Below, piece after piece: positions 47,969 to 57,002 of a stretch of DNA of 64,000 nucleotides. The first letter of the stretch is position 1. Each line of letters starts with the position of its first letter. Made by a program: the position numbers and the translations under genes. Under the pieces are notes generated by a model. The model saw only the letters and a list, made by a program, of their open reading frames with translations, was not told where the DNA came from and ran no database searches. This DNA is from Phreatobacter aquaticus (GTDB taxonomy: Bacteria; Pseudomonadota; Alphaproteobacteria; Rhizobiales; Phreatobacteraceae), in NCBI RefSeq assembly GCF_005160265.1, contig NZ_CP039865.1, forward strand, positions 1,512,828 to 1,576,827. The letters run 5' to 3'.

Positions 47969-48655
47969 ATGGCCCTCGCTTACGCCACATCAGAACCAGC
48001 GGTCGTCGCAACCCCGATCATGTCGAACACGGCCAGCAAACGGTTGGACGGACAATCCCGGGCGATGCCGGCGGACATGCCCGCGCGGCCGCGCGATATC
48101 GACGACGAGTTGCTGGAGCGGATTGGCCAGAGTGACGAGCAGGCCTATCGGCTGCTGGTCGAGCGCCATATCGATCGTGCCTATGCCCTGGCGCTTCGCA
48201 TCCTGCGCAACGGCGCCGATGCAGAGGATGTCGTCCAGGATTCGCTGATCAAGATCTGGTCCCATCGCGGATCGTGGGTTGCCGGCCGGGCGAAGTTTTC
48301 GACCTGGCTCTATCGCGTGGTGACCAATCGATGCCTCGACCTGCGCCGCCTGCCGCGCACCGACGACATCGATCAGGCACCCGACCTTGCCGATGGGCGG
48401 CCCGACGCCGTCACCGCACTGCACCGGCACGAGGTCACCGATTTGCTCGGCCAGGCCATGGGGCGATTGCCAGACCAGCAGCGCGTTGCCCTGACGCTCT
48501 CCTACTACGATGACCTTAGCAACGGCGAAATCGCAGAGGTGATGGAGACCACGGTCTCAGCCGTTGAGTCCCTGCTGAAACGCGGTCGCCAACAGTTAAG
48601 AAAGTATTTAGGGCGTTCCGAGCCGGACATTCGGCAGTCGTTTACTGACGATTAA
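47969..48655 (+). CDS. ECF-type sigma factor
   Basis: The 228-residue protein has sigma region 2 (LLVERHIDRAYALALRILRN, DAEDVVQDSLIKIWSHRG, FSTWLYRVVTNRCLDLRR) and region 4 (MGRLPDQQRVALTLSYYDDL and an HTH with SNGEIAEVMETTVSAVESLL). It directs RNA polymerase to a specific promoter set. The N-terminal 40 residues are Ala/Pro-rich; ATGs at 48020 or 48068 are alternative starts. GGGAGAAG precedes the chosen ATG. No anti-sigma gene is adjacent. It precedes the flagellin gene by 141 bases. Confidence 0.9.
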   Translation: MALAYATSEPAVVATPIMSNTASKRLDGQSRAMPADMPARPRDIDDELLERIGQSDEQAYRLLVERHIDRAYALALRILRNGADAEDVVQDSLIKIWSHRGSWVAGRAKFSTWLYRVVTNRCLDLRRLPRTDDIDQAPDLADGRPDAVTALHRHEVTDLLGQAMGRLPDQQRVALTLSYYDDLSNGEIAEVMETTVSAVESLLKRGRQQLRKYLGRSEPDIRQSFTDD

Positions 48656-48667
48656 CCATAACCCGAC

Positions 48668-48688
48668 GCGGACTGATAGAAAGTCCGC
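48668..48688 (+). terminator. Hairpin between sigma factor and flagellin genes
   Basis: GCGGACT (48668-48674) pairs with AGTCCGC (48682-48688) over a 7-base loop, 13 bases after the sigma-factor stop. No T-run follows. A second small stem CGCGA-ACAA-TCGCG followed by TTTT lies at 48724-48741 and could be the actual terminator. Confidence 0.4.
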
Positions 48689-48796
48689 CTGACAATGCCT
48701 CCTGCTCCCGTTGAATGATCAGACGCGAACAATCGCGTTTTCTCAGCCCTGCTCGCACAGGGGTGGGTGGCCCGACAACGCGAGGAGCAAGCCCTC

Positions 48797-49969
48797 ATGC
48801 CCGTTATCTCCACGAATACCGCCGCCAACTCGGCGGTGCGCTACCTGAACATGAACTCGGCCGACCAGAGCTCGTCGCTCTCGAAACTGGCTTCGGGTTC
48901 GCGCATCTCGCAGGCCTCGGACGACGCTGCCGGCCTCGCCATCTCGACCCGCATCTCATCGGATGTCACCACCCTCACCCAGGCCGCCACGAATGCCTCG
49001 CACGGCATCTCCGTGCTGCAGACTGCCGATGGCGGCGCCGCCAACATTTCCGACATCCTGCAGCGCATGAAGGCGCTGGCCTCCCAGTCGGCATCCGGCA
49101 CGGTCACGGATACCGAGCGCGCCTATATCGATGCTGAATTCTCGCAGCTGACGGATGAAATCGACGGGACGGCCACATCGACCCGCTACAACGGCCAGAG
49201 CCTTCTCGACGGCACCAGCTCCTTTGCCACCGGCGTCAATGTCATGGTGGGTTCGGATGCATCTGACACGATCGAGGTGACCATCGCCACGCTGACGGCC
49301 GAACAGCTCGGGATGAGCTCGGACACCGCAACGGCTCCGACCGCGCTGACCGGCAATTCGACGGGCTACACCGCGACCAGCGACGTGAGCTTCGACATCA
49401 ACGGGACGACGGTGAGCCTGAGCGCGACCGGCGGCACGAACAGCGACGGCGTCTACACGGCAGCGGATCTCGTCAGCGCGATCAATACCGCGCTGGGCTC
49501 ATCGAGCACCACCCAAGCGGCGGTCGATTCGACGGGCAAGCTGACGCTGAGCAATTCGGCAACCGGCGCGTCCGCCGAAATCACGCTCGACAATTTCACG
49601 GGCAGCGGTTTTTCGGCTACGAGCCTCGGCTTCACCACAACGTCGAGCACTGGCTCTGATGCGGGCGCACTGTCGGTGGCAACTCAGGATGGCGCCACAG
49701 CGGCGCTCGACAAGCTGGATGCGGCGATCAACGCTGTGTCTCAGGCGCGTGCCGATATTGGTGCAACGGAATCGCGGTTCAATTTCCGCTCGGAATCGAT
49801 CGCAACCTCGATCGAGAACCTCGACGCGGCACGGTCGGCGATTTCCGACGTCGATGTCGCCTCCGAATCCGCCAAGCTCGCATCGGCCAAGGTCAAGACC
49901 CAGGCAGCTGTCGCCGCCGCGTCGCAGGCGAGCCAGATGCCGCAGGACCTCCTGAAGCTCCTGCAGTGA
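48797..49969 (+). CDS. fliC: Flagellin
   Basis: The 390-residue filament protein has the conserved N-terminal D0/D1 (ANSAVRYLNMNSADQSSSLS, LASGSRISQASDDAAGLAIS, ISVLQTADGGAANISDILQR) and C-terminal D1/D0 (AAINAVSQARADIGATESRF, TSIENLDAARSAISDVDVA). The variable middle (about 160-295) is Ser/Thr/Gly/Ala-rich. AGGAG lies 9 bases ahead of the ATG. It is the first gene of the distal flagellar run, followed by the filament cap fliD 58 bases later. Confidence 0.93.
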   Translation: MPVISTNTAANSAVRYLNMNSADQSSSLSKLASGSRISQASDDAAGLAISTRISSDVTTLTQAATNASHGISVLQTADGGAANISDILQRMKALASQSASGTVTDTERAYIDAEFSQLTDEIDGTATSTRYNGQSLLDGTSSFATGVNVMVGSDASDTIEVTIATLTAEQLGMSSDTATAPTALTGNSTGYTATSDVSFDINGTTVSLSATGGTNSDGVYTAADLVSAINTALGSSSTTQAAVDSTGKLTLSNSATGASAEITLDNFTGSGFSATSLGFTTTSSTGSDAGALSVATQDGATAALDKLDAAINAVSQARADIGATESRFNFRSESIATSIENLDAARSAISDVDVASESAKLASAKVKTQAAVAAASQASQMPQDLLKLLQ

Positions 49970-50027
49970 CGGATTGAATCCGGCGGGCCGGCACCCTCGG
50001 CCCGCCGCTTGTGGGGAAGCAGGTCCA

Positions 50028-51761
50028 ATGTCTTCAGTTAGCAGCACGAGCTCAAGCACATCGGACCTGTTATCCTCCACCTATTCGACGTCTTCGACGA
50101 CGAGCAGTTCGACGTCGTCGACATCGAGTTCCTCGAGCTCGTCCAGCATCGATTGGGACAGCCTGATCGAGGAAGCTGTTCAGGCCAAACTCGACAAGGC
50201 CGACACGATCGACACCAAGATCACGGCCAATGAGGCCAAGATCTCGGCCTATGAGAATCTTCAATCGCTGCTTGGCGATATCCAGAGCGCCGCGCAGTCG
50301 CTCCGCGCGCCCTCGGGGACCTCGAACGCCTCGGACGATGCGTTCCTGGACCGCGCGGCCTATCTGACTGCCGTCGGCGACGTCGACACGTCCTCCTCCG
50401 TCTCGGTGACAGTGGATAGTGGCTCAGATATCGGTACCCACGACCTTCAGATCGTCCAGCTCGCCACCACCCACAAGATCAGCGGCAGCGCGGAGACGAG
50501 TAGCACCACGGATCTCGGCTATTCCGGCGTGATGTCGGTCGGCGTGGTGGATGGGACCGCCGTGGATATCACCATCGACAGCGGCATGACGCTCGCGGAG
50601 ATTGCTGAGGCGATCAACAACGAGACCGACACGACCGGCGTGCAGGCCACAGTGCTCAAGGTGTCCAGCAGCTCCTACAAGCTGGTCCTGTCGTCCAGTG
50701 ATACCGGCAAGACCATTGCTGCCAGCGCCGTGTCTGGCGACGATGTGCTGCAATCCCTGGGCATCACCGATTCATCCGGCGATTTCGCCAATGTGCTGCA
50801 GGCATCGCAAAGCGCGATCATCAAGCTCGACGGCATCGAGATCACCCGCGAATCCAATGACATCGACGATGTGCTCGATGGCGCCACCTTCCATCTCTAC
50901 CAGACGACGCCCGATGACACATCGATCACGGTCGATATCGGTGTCGATGTCAGCGCGGCCAAGACCGCGGTGCAGTCGCTTGTCGATGCGTACAACGCGT
51001 TCCGCGACTATGTGGTGACCCAGCAGACAGTCACCAGTTCGGGAACGGCCTCCAGCGACGCGGTTCTGTTCGGCGACGGCACGCTGCGCACCATCTCAAG
51101 CCAGGTCTACGATGCCCTGAACACCACGGTGAACAAGGAATCGATGGCCCTGCTGGGCCTCACATTCGACGAGAACAACAACCTGGAGCTCGACGAAGAT
51201 ACGCTCGACAACGCGCTGCTCGACGACCTTGACGCCGTTCAGCAAGTGTTGTCGTTCCAGATGACGTCGTCCTCGCAGGACCTGCTGCTGTTGTCGCGCG
51301 GAACCAGCAGTCCCGCCGATTTCACGCTCGACATCACGACCGATTCCAGCGGCGCCATCACGTCAGCATCCGTCGACGGCAACAGTTCCTTGTTCACGGT
51401 GAGTGGGACGCGGATCATAGGCGCCGAGGGCAGCGCCTATGAAGGGTTCACCTTCGTTTACACCGGCTCCGCGTCGAAATCGGTGGACCTGTCGTTCTCA
51501 TCGGGCCTTGCCGAGCTGCTCTACAATGCCACGACCGATGCGGTGGATTCCTCGGATGGATCGCTCCAGACGCTGATCGACAATCTCGAAAGCGTCGACG
51601 ACACGCTCCAGACGAAGAGCGATGACATTCGCTCGCGCGCCGAGACCTACCGGACCAACCTGACAAACCGCTACGCCAAGTATCAGTCGGCTATCTCGCA
51701 GGCGGAATCGATGCAGGACTATCTCACCCAGTTGCTTGCCACGTGGAATGCTTCTTCATGA
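50028..51761 (+). CDS. fliD: Flagellar filament capping protein FliD
   Basis: The 577-residue protein caps the filament tip. After an extreme Ser/Thr tract (residues 2-40 almost all Ser or Thr) comes SSIDWDSLIEEAVQAKLDKA, then NEAKISAYENLQSLLGDIQ typical of FliD_N, and a FliD_C region with TAVQSLVDAYNAFRDYVVTQ and a helical end (SAISQAESMQDYLTQLLATW). It is longer than the usual 450-500 residues, partly through the tract. The start at 50028 is preferred over an in-frame ATG at 49974. The fliS start overlaps its stop by 4 bases. Confidence 0.9.
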   Translation: MSSVSSTSSSTSDLLSSTYSTSSTTSSSTSSTSSSSSSSSIDWDSLIEEAVQAKLDKADTIDTKITANEAKISAYENLQSLLGDIQSAAQSLRAPSGTSNASDDAFLDRAAYLTAVGDVDTSSSVSVTVDSGSDIGTHDLQIVQLATTHKISGSAETSSTTDLGYSGVMSVGVVDGTAVDITIDSGMTLAEIAEAINNETDTTGVQATVLKVSSSSYKLVLSSSDTGKTIAASAVSGDDVLQSLGITDSSGDFANVLQASQSAIIKLDGIEITRESNDIDDVLDGATFHLYQTTPDDTSITVDIGVDVSAAKTAVQSLVDAYNAFRDYVVTQQTVTSSGTASSDAVLFGDGTLRTISSQVYDALNTTVNKESMALLGLTFDENNNLELDEDTLDNALLDDLDAVQQVLSFQMTSSSQDLLLLSRGTSSPADFTLDITTDSSGAITSASVDGNSSLFTVSGTRIIGAEGSAYEGFTFVYTGSASKSVDLSFSSGLAELLYNATTDAVDSSDGSLQTLIDNLESVDDTLQTKSDDIRSRAETYRTNLTNRYAKYQSAISQAESMQDYLTQLLATWNASS

Positions 51762-52186
51762 CGCAGATGCTCAACTACGCCATCTCTTCCTACCGGCGCA
51801 CCTCGGTGGCGCTGTCGCCTCTGGCGGCGGTGGTGCGGCTGCTCGACGAGGCAATCCGGTCGATCCGGAAGGCGGTGCAGGCCATTGGCGAGAAACGGCA
51901 TGAGGAGAGCTACGTCGCCATTACCAAGGCCAGTACGATCCTGCGGGGGTTGATCCACAACCTGAAGTTCGAGCGCGGCGAGGACCTCTGCGAGGATCTG
52001 ATGCGGACTTATAACCGCAATATCGTGGCGCTTCACACGTCCTATGGCAGGCCGGATGCTCCGCAACGCTATCAGCGGATCATCGAGGGGCTGACGGAAT
52101 TGCGTGATGCGTGGGCGTCCGTTGCAGGGATGAAGTCCGCCGCTGAAATGGTGCGTGCGCCGGACAAGCCGAACACGGCCCGGTAG
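51758..52186 (+). CDS. fliS: Flagellar export chaperone FliS
   Basis: The 142-residue helical protein prevents premature flagellin polymerisation. MTQMLNYAISSYRRTSVALS, LAAVVRLLDEAIRSIRKAVQ and TKASTILRGLIHNLKFERGE match the FliS four-helix layout. The ATG at 51758 overlaps the fliD stop (ATGA), a common pairing. The C-terminal tail is charged and Pro-containing. Confidence 0.88.
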   Translation: MTQMLNYAISSYRRTSVALSPLAAVVRLLDEAIRSIRKAVQAIGEKRHEESYVAITKASTILRGLIHNLKFERGEDLCEDLMRTYNRNIVALHTSYGRPDAPQRYQRIIEGLTELRDAWASVAGMKSAAEMVRAPDKPNTAR

Positions 52187-52278
52187 TTTTTTGTTGCAGC
52201 GCAGATGCAAATCACGCTTTTTGTATCCACAAGGTAACGGCAGGTATCATCCTGTTCCGTCCGTGGATCAAAGGCGCG

Positions 52279-52530
52279 ATGACGTTCCACGAATTCGAGA
52301 CCGCGATGGTGCGCTTCGGTGACGATCTTGCGGCATGGCCGCAAGCCGAACAGGCGGCTGCGCGCGCTTTGCTGGCCGCGTCTGCCGAGGCTCGCAGGCT
52401 TCTCGATGAGACTCTGGCGCTCCGTCTGATGTTTGTCGACAGGGCGCCATCTGTTGCCCCGAGCGGGCTCGCCGACCGGATCATCCGGCGTGCGATGGAA
52501 CTCTCGCCGGCTGACCGGACCCGCCGCTGA
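52279..52530 (+). CDS. Small hypothetical protein in the flagellar cluster
   Basis: The 83-residue protein begins MTFHEFETAMVRFGDDLAAW and continues PQAEQAAARALLAASAEARR. The RFGxDLAAWP...AxALLAASxEAR pattern is a recurrent small alphaproteobacterial family that I know mostly from neighbourhoods of ECF sigma factors. No membrane segment. An anti-sigma or chaperone-like role is possible but not shown. Confidence 0.6.
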   Translation: MTFHEFETAMVRFGDDLAAWPQAEQAAARALLAASAEARRLLDETLALRLMFVDRAPSVAPSGLADRIIRRAMELSPADRTRR

Positions 52531-52863
52531 CGGTCTTCCCCGCAGTCGAATCCGGTAACGCCGGCCTGGCCATGTGCTGAGCCACGTTGAGCCCGGACCG
52601 CCCATGTCTCGGCCCTGCACTTGCCGGTCTTGTGAACATCGAGCGTTCCAGCCGCGTTCTGCCAAGTATACAATGGTAAATGATATGTTGATGCGACGCT
52701 CCGAAGCGGGATTTCGGGCGTGCGTAGAGTTTCCGCAAACAAATCCCGCCTGAAAATCCTTCCAGCCTCGTTTCACTAGCGACGTCCACAACGACACGTC
52801 GTCGCACAGATCCTGGCAGCCGCCCGCAAGGGCCACGCTGCGGGTGACCGAACGAGGCTTGCC
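52531..52863. other. Intergenic region before flgD
   Basis: A 333-base gap with no gene. An AT-richer part near 52660-52695 may hold the promoter of the flgD-flgL run. No sigma-54 or sigma-28 consensus could be assigned with confidence. Confidence 0.35.
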
Positions 52864-53169
52864 ATGAGCATCAGCTCCATCTCCTCCACCTCCACCACCA
52901 CCACCGCGTCGACGACGTCGTCATCGTCGACGAGCTCGTCGTCGACCTTGAGCGGCGACAGCTTTCTCTCCCTGCTGGTCGACCAGCTGCAGAACCAGAA
53001 TCCGCTCGATCCGACCGACTCGAACGAGATGATGAACCAGCTCATGTCCTATGCGAGCTACGACCAGCAGACGACGACGAACTCGACGCTGTCGGATCTC
53101 TCCAGCACGCTGTCGGATCTGTCTTCGACGGTCAGCAGCATCGCTTCCAGCCTCAACATCACGGCCTGA
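52864..53169 (+). CDS. flgD: Short flagellar hook-capping protein FlgD
   Basis: At 101 residues this contains only the N-terminal part of FlgD: after a Ser/Thr tract (residues 4-29) comes FLSLLVDQLQNQNPLDPTD and SNEMMNQLMSYASYDQQ, the conserved FlgD N-terminal motif, then a Ser/Thr/Leu tail. The usual C-terminal Ig/tudor-like domains of FlgD (commonly 200 or more residues) are missing. It precedes flgE by 8 bases. Either a minimal FlgD suffices here or it is a reduced form. Confidence 0.85.
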   Translation: MSISSISSTSTTTTASTTSSSSTSSSSTLSGDSFLSLLVDQLQNQNPLDPTDSNEMMNQLMSYASYDQQTTTNSTLSDLSSTLSDLSSTVSSIASSLNITA

Positions 53170-53177
53170 GGCGCGCC

Positions 53178-54437
53178 ATGAGCCTCTCGGGCGCACTGAA
53201 CTCCGCCGTCTCGGCGCTCTCCTCGCAGAGCTCCGCATTGGCGATGATATCGGACAATATCTCCAACTCCAGCACCTACGGATACAAGACGACGACGGCG
53301 AGCTTCGAGAGCATGCTGACTGGCTCATCCTCGTCCGCCTATTCGTCGGGCGGCGTGTCGGTCTCGAGTGTTTCGAACATCTCGACCGCCGGTCTGCTGG
53401 TGGCGTCGACCACCTCAAGCAACATGGCGATCTCGGGCAGTGGCTTCTTCGTCGTCACGGATGGCGCCAATTCCAATCAGACCTTCTACAGCCGCAATGG
53501 CGAGTTCACGACCGATTCCGACGGTTACCTGGTCAATGGCGACTATTACCTCCAGGGCTGGAAAACCGACGCCGAAGGCAACATCGTCGGCAGTTCCACC
53601 CAGAGCTCGCTGACCGCGATCGATACCAATTCGGTCGCCACGATCGCGTCGGCGACCACCAAGATGTCGCTGCAGGCCAATCTGCCCTCCAATGCGGCGA
53701 CGAACGACACGTTCACCAGCGAGGTCGAGCTCTATGACTCGCTCGGCACCGCGGCCACCTCGACGGTCACCTGGACCAAGACAGGCGACAATGCGTGGAC
53801 GGCGAGCTTTTCGGACCCGACCGCCGCGGATGGCACGACGCAGCTTGGCACAGTGTCGAGCAGCGACATCACCATCACCTTCAACACGGATGGCACACTC
53901 GCGAGCACGTCACCGAGCCCGGCCACCCTGTCGATCGGCGCCTGGACGACCGGTGCGGCCGACAGCACCATCACGCTCGACATGGGCACGATCGGGTCCA
54001 GCAGCGGCCTGACCCAGCTGTCATCGACAGCTGACACACTCGCTGTCTCGCTCACGCAAGACCAGGACGGCGTCAGCTACGGCAGCCTCACCGGCGTCGA
54101 GATCGGCGACAACGGCACCGTCTACGCCAATTACGACAATGGCGAGCAGAGGGCGATCTACAAGGTCGCTGTCGCCACCTTCAACAATGCCGATGGCCTG
54201 ACTGCGATGAGCGGCGGTGTCTATGCCGCGAGTTCGGAATCCGGCGGCAGCACGCTCCACATCGCCGGCACCGGTGGCGCCGGCGACGTGCTGGGCTCGA
54301 AGCTTGAGGCCTCGACCACCGACACCAACCAGGAGTTCTCCAACATGATGTCGGCGCAGCAGGCCTACTCGGCCGCCGCGCAGGTCATGTCGACGGTGAA
54401 CAAGATGTACGACACCCTGATCAGTGCCGTCAGATGA
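53178..54437 (+). CDS. flgE: Flagellar hook protein FlgE
   Basis: The 419-residue protein has the flagellar rod/hook N-terminus (LNSAVSALSSQSSALAMISD, NISNSSTYGYKTTTASFESM), the AISGSGFFVV motif with FYSRNGEF, FlgE-type central domains and the conserved C-terminus EFSNMMSAQQAYSAAAQVMS followed by TVNKMYDTLI. Unlike many N-termini it has SNSSTYGYK rather than ANxxTxGFK, still typical. The next small gene overlaps its stop by 4 bases. Confidence 0.92.
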   Translation: MSLSGALNSAVSALSSQSSALAMISDNISNSSTYGYKTTTASFESMLTGSSSSAYSSGGVSVSSVSNISTAGLLVASTTSSNMAISGSGFFVVTDGANSNQTFYSRNGEFTTDSDGYLVNGDYYLQGWKTDAEGNIVGSSTQSSLTAIDTNSVATIASATTKMSLQANLPSNAATNDTFTSEVELYDSLGTAATSTVTWTKTGDNAWTASFSDPTAADGTTQLGTVSSSDITITFNTDGTLASTSPSPATLSIGAWTTGAADSTITLDMGTIGSSSGLTQLSSTADTLAVSLTQDQDGVSYGSLTGVEIGDNGTVYANYDNGEQRAIYKVAVATFNNADGLTAMSGGVYAASSESGGSTLHIAGTGGAGDVLGSKLEASTTDTNQEFSNMMSAQQAYSAAAQVMSTVNKMYDTLISAVR

Positions 54438-54769
54438 CGGCCGGGTCCGATCCTGATCTGCAGCTTCGGTTGTTGGATCGGCTGGTGCGCCAGGCGGCGC
54501 ACTGGACCGCCCCCGGACGCTCCCGTCCGACCGCAATCGAGTGCCAGGTCCTCATGGCGCTGATCGCCGACCTCGATCTCAACGTCCGGGCGCTCCGCCG
54601 GGCAAGCCGTGACCTCAGGGTCGAACTCGACCGGGCCCTCATCAAGATCAACGCGGCCGATGCCTACAGGCGCACCAACAGCCTCGGCCGGCCCTCTCTG
54701 CGCCCCTATGGCACAAGCCCAGGAGCATCCTATGAGTTACGCACCCACCCGGCCTTCCGGTGGATCTGA
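54434..54769 (+). CDS. Hypothetical protein between flgE and FlgN-like gene
   Basis: The 111-residue product starts at an ATGA overlap with flgE and is helical (QLRLLDRLVRQAAHWTAPGR, ALIADLDLNVRALRRASRDL). Its last 38 bases overlap the next gene in another frame, so its C-terminus may be unconstrained. Operon position suggests a flagellar assembly or regulatory role, perhaps a companion chaperone. No family recognised. Confidence 0.55.
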   Translation: MTAGSDPDLQLRLLDRLVRQAAHWTAPGRSRPTAIECQVLMALIADLDLNVRALRRASRDLRVELDRALIKINAADAYRRTNSLGRPSLRPYGTSPGASYELRTHPAFRWI

Positions 54770-55226
54770 CGCCAGACCCAGGCCGGCCGGCGACACCGCT
54801 CCGGCGACCAATGCCGCGGTCACCAAGATCCTTGCGCTGGTCGACGAACTGATCGCCGTCATCTCCGACGAGAACAGCCAGCTGGCGCAGGGGCTTCCAG
54901 CCTCCATGTCGCTGTCTGCCGCGCGCAAGGCGGAACTCGCCAAGGAGTTCGAGCAATGGGTCGCCGACATCCGTAGCAGGCGGATTGTGCTGGCCCATGC
55001 CGATCAGCCGCTTCGCGCCCGCATCAGCGAGCAGACCGGTGTCCTGCAGCAGGGCATGGACGAGAATGTCGAACGTCTGCGGGCGGCGATCGATGCCTCG
55101 CGACGGCGGGTCGATGCGGTGATGCGGGCGATCCGCGAGCAGATCGCTCCGTCCGGGCCGTATCAGGCGAACGGTCTGACGCGCACCGCGTCGCCGCCTG
55201 TCGCCGGCAGCGGCCGCTGGGTCTGA
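54732..55226 (+). CDS. FlgN-like flagellar chaperone
   Basis: The 164-residue helical protein has ILALVDELIAVISDENSQLA near residue 35, the typical FlgN-like first helix, then a long coiled region (ARISEQTGVLQQGMDENVER, RRRVDAVMRAIREQIAPSGP). FlgN escorts FlgK and FlgL to the export gate; the gene directly precedes flgK by 21 bases. AGGAG lies just before the ATG at 54732; an upstream in-frame extension would overlap the previous gene more deeply. Confidence 0.72.
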   Translation: MSYAPTRPSGGSDARPRPAGDTAPATNAAVTKILALVDELIAVISDENSQLAQGLPASMSLSAARKAELAKEFEQWVADIRSRRIVLAHADQPLRARISEQTGVLQQGMDENVERLRAAIDASRRRVDAVMRAIREQIAPSGPYQANGLTRTASPPVAGSGRWV

Positions 55227-55247
55227 CCGGTTCGAGGAGCTGCCGCC

Positions 55248-56990
55248 ATGTCGTTCTCGGTCATCCGCAGCATCGCCTATTCCTCGCTTGCGACCTCGCA
55301 GGTGCAGATGAGCGTGGCGGCCTCCAACATCGCGAATGCCGATACGGACGGCTACACGCGCAAGACCGCGACCCAGGCATCGGTTGTCTCCGGCCAGGTC
55401 GGCACGGGCGTCACGGTGACGGCGGTGACCGGCACCGTCGACAAATATCTGCTCAAGGATCTGGTGACGGCAACGTCCGAACTGTCGGCCGCAACCATCG
55501 CCGACAGTTATGGAACGCGCGCGCAGAGCCTGCTGGGATCAACCTCCGGCTCGGATGACAGCGGCACCTCGATCGCCAACACGATCGCCGACCTGGAATC
55601 GTCGATCGCGCAATTGTCGGGCACACCCGAGAGCCAGACCCTGAAGGCGGTGACCGTCGACGCGCTGGACAGCGTGGCGACCCAGTTGCGCGAGACGTCG
55701 GCCGGCATCCAGTCTCTCAGGGCGGACGCCGACGATGCCATCGACACCTCCGTCGATACGATCAACGACGCCTTGAACACCATTGCCGACCTGAACAGCC
55801 AGATCACTTCGGCGGCGGCCCGCGGGGAATCGACCGCCGATCTGGAAGACCAGCGCAACACGGCGCTGCAGACTCTGTCCGGCCAGATGGACGTCACCTA
55901 TTTCGTCAATTCCGACAACCAGATGAGGGTCTATACGTCGGGTGGCACGACATTGGTCGATGGCAAGGCCCATGAACTCTCCTATGCCAGCGCCTCGACC
56001 GTCACGGCCGAGACGGTCTTCGGTGCGATCAGCGTGGACGGCAAGGACATCACCACGCAGATCACATCCGGTACGGTCGGCGCTCTGATCGATCAGCGCG
56101 ATGAGGTCCTGCCGGCAGCCCAGGATGAGCTGGATCAGCTCGCCGCGGGCCTGATCGATGCCTTGAACGCGGTTCACAACGAGGGCACGTCGTCGCCTCC
56201 GCCGTCCTCGCTGACCGGATCGGCGAGCGTCAGTTCCACCGACTCCTTCTCGGCCAGCGGCACGACCCGGTTCGCCGTCACCGACAGCGATGGCAACCTC
56301 GTCGCCTCCGCCGATCTCGACCTCTCCGCCTATTCGACCGTCGGCGACCTTGCCTCCGCCATCGACGCGATCGATGGCCTGTCGGCCTCGATCGATGCGG
56401 ATGGCCATCTGGTGATTGCAGCCGAGGATTCGTCGAACGGCGTGGCAATCGCCGACCTGACAGCGTCAGTGGGCTCGTCGGGGCAGGGCCTGGCGGACTA
56501 TTTCGGCCTCAATGACCTGTTGACCGGGTCCGGGGCCGCGGACATTCGGGTCAAGGCGGATATCCTTGCGACGCCCGGGCTCCTTGCGACAGCGGCATTG
56601 AGTACCGACGCAAGCCTGACGCTCGGCAGCCAGGTGGTCTCGACCGGCGAGAACGGCATTGCGGCGAGCCTGTCCGATGCCCTGACCGGCGAGACCAGCT
56701 TTGCGGCCGCCGGCCGGCTGTCGGCCACATCATTGTCCTTTGCGGACTATGCCTCGAGCATCGTCGCCGATATCGCGAGCACCGCCTCCTCAGCCTCCAG
56801 CACGCTGACCGCACGCGAGACGACGAAGGAGACCCTGGCCAATGCGATTGCCTCACAGAGTGGCGTCAATATCGACGAGGAAACCGCGCGAGTGAGTGAG
56901 CTGGAACAGCAATATTCCACCGCGGCTCAGCTTCTGGAGGTGCTGAATGCGATGTTTGACGCGCTGCTCAGCGCGGCGCAATCGGCATAG
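55248..56990 (+). CDS. flgK: Flagellar hook-associated protein FlgK
   Basis: The 580-residue junction protein has the N-terminus SSLATSQVQMSVAASNIANA DTDGYTRKT (read as two motifs), the FlgK segment LEDQRNTALQTLSGQMDVTY, AALIDQRDEVLPAAQDELDQ-like repeats near 285, and the conserved C-terminus GVNIDEETARVSELEQQYST and QLLEVLNAMFDALL. It links hook and filament together with FlgL, which follows after 12 bases. A Ser/Ala-rich central domain is typical of this group. Confidence 0.92.
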   Translation: MSFSVIRSIAYSSLATSQVQMSVAASNIANADTDGYTRKTATQASVVSGQVGTGVTVTAVTGTVDKYLLKDLVTATSELSAATIADSYGTRAQSLLGSTSGSDDSGTSIANTIADLESSIAQLSGTPESQTLKAVTVDALDSVATQLRETSAGIQSLRADADDAIDTSVDTINDALNTIADLNSQITSAAARGESTADLEDQRNTALQTLSGQMDVTYFVNSDNQMRVYTSGGTTLVDGKAHELSYASASTVTAETVFGAISVDGKDITTQITSGTVGALIDQRDEVLPAAQDELDQLAAGLIDALNAVHNEGTSSPPPSSLTGSASVSSTDSFSASGTTRFAVTDSDGNLVASADLDLSAYSTVGDLASAIDAIDGLSASIDADGHLVIAAEDSSNGVAIADLTASVGSSGQGLADYFGLNDLLTGSGAADIRVKADILATPGLLATAALSTDASLTLGSQVVSTGENGIAASLSDALTGETSFAAAGRLSATSLSFADYASSIVADIASTASSASSTLTARETTKETLANAIASQSGVNIDEETARVSELEQQYSTAAQLLEVLNAMFDALLSAAQSA

Positions 56991-57002
56991 CGGGGGCAAA
57001 CC

